Assembly (NCBI RefSeq): GCF_042678945.1
Contig: NZ_JBHTLM010000009.1
Coordinates: 1-64,000 of the forward strand
DNA: 64,000 bases
Direction of reading: 5' to 3'
From: Fontibacillus puldeungensis
GTDB taxonomy: Bacteria; Bacillota; Bacilli; Paenibacillales; Paenibacillaceae
The position numbers were made by a program, and so were the translations under genes. Of the stretch, positions 57,048 to 64,000 are shown piece after piece. Positions within the stretch are counted from its first letter, which is position 1; each line of letters starts with the position of its first letter. A model generated the notes under the pieces. The model did not search any database, was not told the DNA's origin, and worked only from the letters and a program-made list of their open reading frames with translations.

Positions 57048-58316
57048 ATGAAGAAAGTGTTAGCGTTACTGTTGTCCTTGGGACTGGTGCTATCCGCTTG
57101 TGGAGGCGGAGGCCAGAAGGAAGCAGACAAGTCGTCTGGCGGAGAAGCTGCCGCCAAAACGAAGGAAGTGACAGTATGGCTGTCTGACTCAGAAACGAAG
57201 CTGAAGGAAGCGATGCAGTCGAGTGTCGATGCTTTCCACAAGAGTCAAAGTGAAATCAAGGTCAAAGTCGAATACATGGACGACGAATCACTTAAGACTA
57301 AAATCAAGGTCGCCGGGGCTGGTGGTGAAATGCCAGATATCTTTAACTACTGGTCTGGCGAGCAATTCAACAGCATGGTGAAAGCCGGGGTCATCGCCGA
57401 CATTTCGGATCAAATCTTGAACGATCAAGCCTTTGTCTCCAATTTTGCAGCAGGAGCCATCGATGCCGGCAAGATTGATGGAAAACTATACAGCATTGCT
57501 TCCGGCTCGTCTAACGTAGTGTTCTATTACAACAAGAAAATTTTCGAAGAAAATGGCATTGCCGTTCCAACAACATGGAGCGAGCTGATGGCCGCCGTTG
57601 AAAAGCTTAAGGCCGCTAAGGTGACGCCGATTGCCGTTGGTGCGAAAGATCGCTGGCCGCTTCTGTTCTACTTTGCTTATCTTTCCAATCGAATTGGCGG
57701 TACAGAACCATTCATGAACGCGGCTGCCAATAAGGGCGATTTCACGGAACCGACTTTCGTTGAGGCTGGACAAAAGCTGCAAGACCTGGCAAAAGCGGGC
57801 GCCTTCGGTGACGGCTTCCTCGGGATGGCATCGGCCCAATCGGATGCAGCCTTCCAAAGCGGGAAAGCAGCGATGATTCTGATGGGCGACTGGTCCCTTG
57901 GTACGTATGCGGATTCGGGAATTGATCTGGGTTACTTCCCATTCCCTGCGGTCGAAAACGGGAAAGGTGATGCAGCGCTGATGCATGGCGGATACGGAGG
58001 TATTTATACGGTATCGGCTTCTGCGGATAAAGACGCTGCGACGAAGTTCCTGAAATTCATTTTGACGCCGGAACAGCGCAAAAATTATGTAGTTGCTGTG
58101 GGCGCTCCTTCTTCGATCAAAGTAAATCTGGAAGGTACAGATATCAATCCGATTGTAGCGGATTACTTGTCCAACATCGGAAGCGTAGCTTCGGGTTACT
58201 TCCCGTACTTTGACCAAGCGATTGATGCAAAACGCTCGGAACAAATCCTGAATACAGTTGTATCGATTGTCGCCGGGGCTCCGGATATCAAGGCAGAGCT
58301 GGCTAAAATTAAGTAA
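57048..58316 (+). CDS. Sugar ABC transporter, substrate-binding lipoprotein
   Basis: A 422-residue family-1 solute-binding lipoprotein. The N-terminus has a signal with lipobox LVLSACGGG (Cys near residue 18), then a Gly/Ser/Lys linker. Typical CUT1 segments are GEMPDIFNYWSGEQFNSMVKAGVIADIS, YYNKKIFEENGIAVPTTWSELMAAVEKLKAAKVTPIAVGAKDRWP and FQSGKAAMILMGDWSLG. It should bind an oligosaccharide, here probably a beta-glucoside or beta-glucan fragment given the neighbouring GH30 and GH3 enzymes. It starts the operon, behind a cre site. Confidence 0.92.
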   Translation: MKKVLALLLSLGLVLSACGGGGQKEADKSSGGEAAAKTKEVTVWLSDSETKLKEAMQSSVDAFHKSQSEIKVKVEYMDDESLKTKIKVAGAGGEMPDIFNYWSGEQFNSMVKAGVIADISDQILNDQAFVSNFAAGAIDAGKIDGKLYSIASGSSNVVFYYNKKIFEENGIAVPTTWSELMAAVEKLKAAKVTPIAVGAKDRWPLLFYFAYLSNRIGGTEPFMNAAANKGDFTEPTFVEAGQKLQDLAKAGAFGDGFLGMASAQSDAAFQSGKAAMILMGDWSLGTYADSGIDLGYFPFPAVENGKGDAALMHGGYGGIYTVSASADKDAATKFLKFILTPEQRKNYVVAVGAPSSIKVNLEGTDINPIVADYLSNIGSVASGYFPYFDQAIDAKRSEQILNTVVSIVAGAPDIKAELAKIK

Positions 58317-58331
58317 TTCGTTTAAAGGGGA

Positions 58332-58371
58332 GGTATTGTCCGCGGGTCTACCCAAGCTCAAGGACAATACC
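58332..58371 (+). promoter_or_regulatory. Intercistronic hairpin between binding protein and permease
   Basis: GGTATTGTCC and GGACAATACC form a perfect 10-bp stem with a 20-base loop, followed by CTTCTTTT. Such hairpins stabilise the binding-protein message or partly terminate, giving more binding protein than permease. Confidence 0.6.
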
Positions 58372-58401
58372 GCTTCTTTTAAAAATAGAGGGGAGATCAG
58401 G

Positions 58402-59286
58402 ATGGAGAACCGCAAGCAACGGTTAATCAGCCGTATCATTTTCATTACTCCGGCGCTGGCCATATTCAGTATATTTTTGTTAATTCCAATCCTACTAAGC
58501 TTGTACTACAGCTTCTTCTCGTGGGACGGCTTAAACCCGATGAAGTTCAACGGAATTCACAACTTTGTAGCGATGTTCCAGGACAATCTGCTGATGGAAT
58601 CCGTTAAGCATTCGTTCATTTTAACGTTCTGGGCGCTCATTATACAGCTTCCGATTGGGCTTATCCTGGCCGTATTGCTCTCCTCGGAGAAGCTGTTCGG
58701 ACGGCGGCTGTTTAAGACGGTATATTTTATGCCCGTGATTTTGTCAACCTCGGTACTCGGTGTGCTCTGGGGATTGATTTATGAGCCGAATATCGGGCTG
58801 CTCAACAACCTGCTCGGTACTCTGGGACTTGGAAGTTTGCAGCATGTATGGTTAGGAGATCAGACTACGGCACTCGGTGCGATCGCCGCTGTGGTCGGAT
58901 GGCAGTATATCGGATTTTATATGATTTTATTCTTGGCCGGACTGCAGGGAGTACCGGATGAAATTATTGAAGCTGCCGATCTCGATGGCGCCTCCAAGTT
59001 CCGTGTTCTCTGGAATATCCGGATTCCGCTGATCAGACACGTCATTTCCTTTGCGATTATCAACTGCGTTGTCGGCTCGCTGAAATATTTCGACCTGATT
59101 TATATTATGACGAGCGGCGGCCCGAACAACTCGACCGAAGTTATTGCGTCGGTGATGTTTAAACAAGCGTTCCGCTTCTCCGATTTCGGGTATGCAAGCT
59201 CAATCTCCATGCTGTTGTTCGTGATGGGCCTCTTGTTTGCCTTCGTCTTATCGAAGCTATTCAAGAGCGAGCCGGTTCAATATTAA
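58402..59286 (+). CDS. Sugar ABC transporter permease, MalF-like
   Basis: A 294-residue CUT1 permease with six membrane helices. The EAA loop reads EIIEAADLDGASKFRVLWNIRIPLIR. GAGGGGAGATCAG precedes the ATG at 58402; a longer frame overlapping the binding-protein gene is excluded by this. No ATPase gene lies in the locus, so the shared MsmX-type ATPase encoded elsewhere is probably used, as is common in Firmicutes. Confidence 0.93.
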   Translation: MENRKQRLISRIIFITPALAIFSIFLLIPILLSLYYSFFSWDGLNPMKFNGIHNFVAMFQDNLLMESVKHSFILTFWALIIQLPIGLILAVLLSSEKLFGRRLFKTVYFMPVILSTSVLGVLWGLIYEPNIGLLNNLLGTLGLGSLQHVWLGDQTTALGAIAAVVGWQYIGFYMILFLAGLQGVPDEIIEAADLDGASKFRVLWNIRIPLIRHVISFAIINCVVGSLKYFDLIYIMTSGGPNNSTEVIASVMFKQAFRFSDFGYASSISMLLFVMGLLFAFVLSKLFKSEPVQY

Positions 59287-59296
59287 GGAGGCAGCC

Positions 59297-60109
59297 ATGG
59301 TGAAAAAAATTCCAACTTATGTATTTCTACTAATAATGCTGTTGTTGACTGGATTTCCATTCTTATGGATGCTCATTTCATCTTTTAAAACGAATATAGA
59401 GTTTTTCGACAATCCTTGGGGGCTCCCGAAGAATTGGGTTTTCGAGAACTACACTAACGCTTGGGAAAACGGGATCCAAAATTACTTGCTGAACAGTGTG
59501 ATTGTGACGTTCGTAACCGTGGTCGGGACGCTCCTGACGGCGGCGATGATCTCCTTCATCCTGGCACGGCGTCCGTTTAAGGGTTCAGGTCTCTTACTAT
59601 CGTTATTTGTAACAGGTATTATAATTCCTTTTCACAGTACGTTAATTCCGCTTTTCTTGATCATGCAGAAGATGCACCTGTTAAACACACGGTTCTCGCT
59701 GTACCTGCCGTATATTGCGTTCAGTTTACCGGTGGCTGTGTTTCTGCTGTATGGCTTCTTTAAGCAGCTGCCGAAGGAACTGGAGGAAGCCGCTCTTATC
59801 GACGGAGCGGGCATTTATCGAATCTTCTTTCAAGTCTTTCTGCCATTAAGCCGGGCTATTCTTGCAACGGTGGCTATATTGGCTGCTATCAATGCATGGA
59901 ACGAGTTTATGCTGGCTCTCGTATTTCTATCGGATAACGCAATTCAAACGCTGCCGATCGGCCTGATGTCGTTCCAAGGCGCATTTACAACCGACTACGC
60001 TGGCTTGTCAGCGGCGCTCGTCATTTCTGCACTTCCGGTTATTTTGCTCTACGTTCTCTTCCAGGAGAACGTGACGAAGGGATTGACGGCAGGCGCGGTG
60101 AAAGGATAA
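59297..60109 (+). CDS. Sugar ABC transporter permease, MalG-like
   Basis: A 270-residue CUT1 permease with six helices; the EAA loop is ELEEAALIDGAGIYRIFFQVFLPLSR, followed by NAWNEFMLALVFL. TAAGGAGGCAGCC sets the ATG at 59297, 10 bases behind the first permease. Together they form the membrane channel of the importer. Confidence 0.94.
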   Translation: MVKKIPTYVFLLIMLLLTGFPFLWMLISSFKTNIEFFDNPWGLPKNWVFENYTNAWENGIQNYLLNSVIVTFVTVVGTLLTAAMISFILARRPFKGSGLLLSLFVTGIIIPFHSTLIPLFLIMQKMHLLNTRFSLYLPYIAFSLPVAVFLLYGFFKQLPKELEEAALIDGAGIYRIFFQVFLPLSRAILATVAILAAINAWNEFMLALVFLSDNAIQTLPIGLMSFQGAFTTDYAGLSAALVISALPVILLYVLFQENVTKGLTAGAVKG

Positions 60110-60167
60110 GAGTGGTATGCTGATGCCATTGCATAAATGAATTATTAAGAGTCAGAGGAGGTTTCCA

Positions 60168-61511
60168 ATGGGACAACCGAAACGATGGATTTCGAGCGTA
60201 AGGGAGGAGCAGTGGGTAGAGAAGGCGGTACCCTCCGGAACGGACGTGGGCGGAGCGGCCGACCTTACGCTGACAAGTGACGTTTATCAAACTGTAGAAG
60301 GGTTTGGGGGATGCTTTAACGAACTGGGATATGTGGCGTTAAATCATCTTTCGGAGGAGGACCGGAAGCAGGTGCTGTTCAACCTCTTCCATCCGGACGG
60401 CGAGCAAAAATTCAGCATCTGCCGATTGCCGATCGGGGCGAGCGATTACGCGCTGGAGTGGTACAGTCATAACGAGACCGACGGGGACTATACGATGGAG
60501 CATTTCTCGATCGACCGGGACCGGAAGTATTTAATTCCCTACATTAAGGATGCCTTAGCGCTGAATCCGGATTTGAAGCTGTTCGCTTCGCCGTGGAGCC
60601 CGCCGACATGGATGAAGTTCCCGAAGGCCTACAATTATGGAACGCTGATTTGGGAAAAAGAAAACCTTGAAGCTTACGCTCTATATTTCGTGAAGTTTGT
60701 GCAAGCGTACAAAGAGGAAGGCATCACGATCCACCAAATACATGTTCAGAACGAAGTTGTGGCCGACCAGAAGTTTCCGTCCTGCGTATGGACGGGCGAG
60801 CAGCTTCGCGAATTCATTCGCGATTATCTGGGACCGGCGTTCGAGAAGCACGGGCTGGATACGGAAATTTGGCTGGGGACGATCAACGCGCCTGAACCTT
60901 GGGACGAGTGGCTCAAGAAGAAAGCCGCCGACCACGACGCTTACGCCCATACAGTATTAAGCGACCCCGAGGCGTATAAATACGTGAAGGGTGTAGGTTA
61001 TCAGTGGGCCGGCAAATGGGCGATTCAGCGCACTACGATAAGTTATCCGGAGCTTCGCTACATGCAGACGGAGAACGAATGCGGCGATGGTACGAACACG
61101 TGGGAGTACGCCAAGTATGTTTTCAATCTGTATCAGCATTACTTTACAAACCAGGTCAATGCGTATATCTATTGGAACATGGTGTTGGAGCCGAAGGGAC
61201 GCAGCACTTGGGGCTGGGAGCAGAACTCGATGATTACGGTCGATTCGGCTCATCCAACGGTAGAAAACAATCCCGAGTACTATGTGATGAAGCATTTTTC
61301 CCATTTCGTTACGCCGGGATCGCATCGGATCGGGCAGCAAGGGCACTGGTTTGGAAATGCAGTGAGCTACGAAACGCCAAACGGCGAACGTGTTGTCGTG
61401 ATCGCGAATCCGTTTAAGGAAGCAAGGATGGTACGAATCTCAGATGGAACAGCCGTATACGAGTTTGAACTGGAAGCGGAGTCTTTTAATACGATTGTGT
61501 TCGACAAGTAA
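60168..61511 (+). CDS. GH30-family glycoside hydrolase (glucosylceramidase / beta-1,6-glucanase-like)
   Basis: A 447-residue (beta/alpha)8 enzyme with the GH30 side domain. QTVEGFGGCFNELGY near residue 40 is the family start; KLFASPWSPPTWMK precedes the acid/base Glu in IHVQNEVVADQKF, and the nucleophile Glu is in RYMQTENECG. The C-terminal strands (VIANPFKEARMVRISDGTAVYEF) belong to the beta-sandwich. There is no signal peptide, so it works in the cytosol on imported oligosaccharides. It follows the permease by 58 bases with its own AGAGGAGG, and probably shares the transcript. Confidence 0.88.
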   Translation: MGQPKRWISSVREEQWVEKAVPSGTDVGGAADLTLTSDVYQTVEGFGGCFNELGYVALNHLSEEDRKQVLFNLFHPDGEQKFSICRLPIGASDYALEWYSHNETDGDYTMEHFSIDRDRKYLIPYIKDALALNPDLKLFASPWSPPTWMKFPKAYNYGTLIWEKENLEAYALYFVKFVQAYKEEGITIHQIHVQNEVVADQKFPSCVWTGEQLREFIRDYLGPAFEKHGLDTEIWLGTINAPEPWDEWLKKKAADHDAYAHTVLSDPEAYKYVKGVGYQWAGKWAIQRTTISYPELRYMQTENECGDGTNTWEYAKYVFNLYQHYFTNQVNAYIYWNMVLEPKGRSTWGWEQNSMITVDSAHPTVENNPEYYVMKHFSHFVTPGSHRIGQQGHWFGNAVSYETPNGERVVVIANPFKEARMVRISDGTAVYEFELEAESFNTIVFDK

Positions 61512-61529
61512 CCATACAAAATAAAGTAT

Positions 61530-61571
61530 TTAGAAAGCCCTGATCGCAGCACACGCGATTCAGGGTTTTCT
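61530..61571 (+). terminator. Candidate terminator between GH30 and GH3 genes
   Basis: AGAAAGCCCTGA and TCAGGGTTTTCT form a stem with a short U-containing tail; likely partial, because the next gene begins 20 bases further on. Confidence 0.5.
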
Positions 61572-61590
61572 GACAGCGGGAGGCTTAGCG

Positions 61591-63864
61591 ATGAATCGAG
61601 ATATTAAGCAGTTAATTAAGCAGCTGACGCTGGAGGAAAAGGCGGGGCTATGTTCGGGGGCCGATTTCTGGCGCACCAAAAGCATAGAACGTTTAGATAT
61701 TCCGGCAGTGATGGTATCGGACGGTCCACACGGCCTACGTAAACAGGGGGAAGAAGCGGACCATTTGGGGCTTAACTCAAGCGTGCCTGCAACATGTTTT
61801 CCTACAGCGGCAGGGATGGGAGCCTCATGGAACCGCGATCTAATCCGTAAAGTCGGTGAGGCGCTCGGAGAAGAATGTCAGGCGGAAAATGTAGCCGTGC
61901 TGCTGGGTCCCGGGGCAAACATCAAACGTTCCCCTCTTTGCGGCAGAAACTTTGAATACTTCTCAGAAGATCCGTATCTTTCCTCGGAAATGGCTGCTCA
62001 TCATATTCAAGGAGTGCAAAGTCAAGGCGTCGGCACTTCGCTCAAGCATTTTGCGGCGAACAATCAGGAGCATCGGAGAATGTCGGTGGACTCCGTCATT
62101 GATGAACGCACGCTGCGTGAAATATACTTGGCGAGCTTTGAGGGGGCGGTGAAGCAGTCCCAGCCTTGGAGCGTCATGTGCGCTTATAACAAGGTAAACG
62201 GTGAATACGCATCAGAAAATGAGACGCTGCTAACCCGTATTTTGCGGGATGAGTGGGGCTTTGAGGGCTTTGTCGTGTCCGACTGGGGGGCGGTGAACGA
62301 GCGAGCTAAGGCGCTTCAAGCGGGATTGGAGCTGGAAATGCCGTCCAGCGCCGGGATTGGTGACCGCAAGATCGTTGAAGCGGTGAAGAACGGCACCTTG
62401 CCGGAGGAAACGCTTGACCGTGCGGTGGAGCGATTATTGCGATTTGTGTTCAAGGCGGTAGAGAGTAAGAAGGAGGCAGTTGCCTCGGATATCGCGGCAC
62501 ACCACGCCCTCGCAAGACAGATGGCCAGCGAGAGCATGGTACTGCTCAAAAATGACGGAGTCCTACCGCTGCGTCCTAGCGCATCGATTGCCATTATTGG
62601 GGAGTTTGCTACAAATCCAAGGTATCAAGGCGGAGGCAGCTCCCATGTTAATCCAACGAAACTGGATGATGCTCTTAAAGAGATAGAGTATCAGCTTGCT
62701 CCGGATGGAACGGTTAAGTATGCCCAAGGCTGCCGGATTGAGTCGGACGAAATCGATGGTGCCATGATCGAAGAGGCGGTCCAAATCGCTGCGGAAGCAG
62801 AGGTGGCCGTTATCTTTGCAGGTTTGCCGGACCGTTACGAATCTGAAGGATATGATCGGACGCATCTTTCTCTGCCAGCGAACCATCTGGCTCTCATCGA
62901 GGCCGTGGCAGCTAAACAGCCCAATGTCGTTGTCGTATTAAGCAACGGCTCTCCGGTCGTGATGCCGTGGATCGGCAAGGTCAAGGCAGTGCTGGAAGGT
63001 TACCTTGGCGGTCAAGCGTTCGGCGGAGCGGTCGCGGATCTGCTGTTCGGTGCCGCAAACCCAAGCGGGAAGCTTGCGGAGACGTTCCCGGCCAAGTTGT
63101 CCGATAATCCATCGTTCCTGTTCTTCCCGGGAGAAGGGGACCGTGCCGAATATCGGGAAGGGGTGTTTGTAGGCTATCGTTATTATGACACGAAAGGAAT
63201 TGAGCCGCTGTTCCCTTTTGGACATGGGCTTAGCTATACCCAATTTGAGTACTTGAATATGGAATTGGACCGGACATCGATGACGGACCAAGACCCATTA
63301 AAGGTGCGCGTTACCTTGAAAAACGTCGGAGACCGCGCCGGGAAAGAAGTGGTCCAACTGTATGTTCGCGACCTGGAAAGCAGCGTAGTGCGGCCACTTC
63401 AGGAGTTGAAAGGGTTCGAGAAGATCGAGCTCCAGCCTGGAGAAGCAGGAACCGTGGAGTTCGTTCTGGATAAGCGTGCCTTTGCTTATTACAATGTGGA
63501 TTTGGCGGATTGGCATGTGGAATCGGGAGAGTTTGAAATCCGTGTAGGCACCTCTTCCCGCCAAATTGCACTGACTCAAAACGTTTACGTGAAGTCTTCG
63601 GTCACAGTGTACCCGGTACCGATTACCAGAAACACACTGATTGGTGATTTGTTGCAAATCCCGCAGGCGGAGGCGATCGCCAAGGAAATGGCAGCGATAA
63701 GCGGATTCGAATCCATGATGGGAGATAATATCGAGATGGCTCTCGCCATGATCAAATATTTGCCGCTGCGTGGACTGGTTGCCTTTGGCCAAGGGAAATA
63801 TACGGAGGAAATACTGGACAAGGATATTCAGAAGCTGAACGAGATATTCTCCACGTTACAATAG
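61591..63864 (+). CDS. GH3-family beta-glucosidase
   Basis: A 757-residue enzyme with the GH3 N-terminal barrel (SDGPHGLRKQ, GPGANIKRSPLCGRNFEYFSEDP, SLKHFAANNQEH), the nucleophile Asp in GFVVSDWGAV, the GH3 C-terminal domain (GGGSSHVNP, VIFAGLPDRYESEGYDRT with the acid/base region) and a Fn3-like domain (FPFGHGLSYTQFEY...NVGDRAGKEVVQLYVRDLESSV). An extra 85-residue helical tail follows, as in BglB-type enzymes. No signal peptide; it would cut glucose from imported beta-glucosides. GGGAGGC before the ATG. It ends the utilisation locus. Confidence 0.93.
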   Translation: MNRDIKQLIKQLTLEEKAGLCSGADFWRTKSIERLDIPAVMVSDGPHGLRKQGEEADHLGLNSSVPATCFPTAAGMGASWNRDLIRKVGEALGEECQAENVAVLLGPGANIKRSPLCGRNFEYFSEDPYLSSEMAAHHIQGVQSQGVGTSLKHFAANNQEHRRMSVDSVIDERTLREIYLASFEGAVKQSQPWSVMCAYNKVNGEYASENETLLTRILRDEWGFEGFVVSDWGAVNERAKALQAGLELEMPSSAGIGDRKIVEAVKNGTLPEETLDRAVERLLRFVFKAVESKKEAVASDIAAHHALARQMASESMVLLKNDGVLPLRPSASIAIIGEFATNPRYQGGGSSHVNPTKLDDALKEIEYQLAPDGTVKYAQGCRIESDEIDGAMIEEAVQIAAEAEVAVIFAGLPDRYESEGYDRTHLSLPANHLALIEAVAAKQPNVVVVLSNGSPVVMPWIGKVKAVLEGYLGGQAFGGAVADLLFGAANPSGKLAETFPAKLSDNPSFLFFPGEGDRAEYREGVFVGYRYYDTKGIEPLFPFGHGLSYTQFEYLNMELDRTSMTDQDPLKVRVTLKNVGDRAGKEVVQLYVRDLESSVVRPLQELKGFEKIELQPGEAGTVEFVLDKRAFAYYNVDLADWHVESGEFEIRVGTSSRQIALTQNVYVKSSVTVYPVPITRNTLIGDLLQIPQAEAIAKEMAAISGFESMMGDNIEMALAMIKYLPLRGLVAFGQGKYTEEILDKDIQKLNEIFSTLQ

Positions 63865-63882
63865 TTGCAGTCATATCTAAAG

Positions 63883-63920
63883 CAGACGCGGTCTCTCGGT
63901 GTAGAGAACCGCGTCTTTTT
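63883..63920 (+). terminator. Terminator of the glucoside locus (GCGG/CCGC family)
   Basis: AGACGCGGTCTCTC and GAGAACCGCGTCTTTTT form a strong stem with a T-run. Nothing further is seen up to the window end. Confidence 0.88.
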
Positions 63921-64000
63921 ATGTGTCTTGACTAGGTTTAAAATAGTCCATCCCAACAGTTTAATTTCGTCCAATGAAGACAATAGTTTATTTTTTATAC

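Overview
The window looks like a chromosomal segment of an endospore-forming, low-to-mid GC Firmicute of the Paenibacillaceae (Paenibacillus/Cohnella type). The reasons are a SleB cortex hydrolase and a GerB germination permease, strong AGGAGG ribosome binding sites, sigma-A type promoters, a perfect CcpA cre site, PhoP-type TTAACA repeats, a YesM/YesN-type two-component system beside a sugar ABC transporter, c-di-AMP (ydaO-type) riboswitches and a Kdp system. No transposase, phage gene, CRISPR array or rRNA was seen; there is one tRNA (Thr-CGT).

Layout. 1-616: 3' end of the NAD(P)HX dehydratase gene. 617-1790: repeat-rich non-coding DNA and a decayed SDR gene. 1794-7910: small independent units (FMN reductase, P-loop kinase-like protein, MarR + O-methyltransferase, WYL regulator divergent from a Gfo/Idh/MocA oxidoreductase, a COG3910-type ATPase, an immunity-like protein and a decayed neighbour). 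8054-13446 (minus): CoA-transferase, OFA-type MFS carrier, FabK/nitronate-monooxygenase-like enzyme and their sigma-54 activator. 14049-22470 (minus): a lipoprotein, then ribonucleotide reductases nrdD-nrdG and nrdA-nrdB, headed by two NrdR boxes and a cobalamin riboswitch. 23056-26676: ArsR/SRPBCC pair, thiamine-binding-like protein, tRNA, DUF445 protein, and an unknown 170-aa protein behind its own c-di-AMP riboswitch.

27153-37919 is the potassium region. A KdpE regulator and a kinase-only KdpD half are on the minus strand. On the plus strand a long leader carries one canonical and one degenerate c-di-AMP riboswitch, followed by an unknown 134-aa gene, a 36-aa membrane peptide, kdpF, kdpA, kdpB and kdpC. 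A separate gene then encodes two tandem KdpD sensor modules without a kinase. c-di-AMP therefore appears to control potassium import at RNA level, and KdpD is split.

38253-46194: PadR/MBL pair, Cd/Zn/Pb P-type ATPase with a CzrA-like repressor, a Pho-regulon alkaline phosphatase, and a YdfHI-like two-component system. 46375-52952: the YdfJ-like MMPL exporter sharing the same promoter box, a frameshifted glycosyltransferase, a polysaccharide deacetylase, SleB, a small membrane protein and a diguanylate cyclase. 53022-63864: an orphan GerB permease, then a complete beta-glucoside/beta-glucan utilisation locus (YesM/YesN-type sensor pair, three-part ABC importer behind a cre site, cytosolic GH30 and GH3 enzymes).

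Non-coding repeats are a feature of this DNA. Two MITE-like families of about 190 bp are present in two copies each, with matching terminal inverted repeats; there is a hairpin array of TTGTTGTA units, a GC-rich 22-bp repeat in the nrdA-nrdB gap, and six terminators sharing a GCGG/CCGC stem design. The least explained protein-coding signals are the two proteins of unknown function directly under c-di-AMP riboswitch control.
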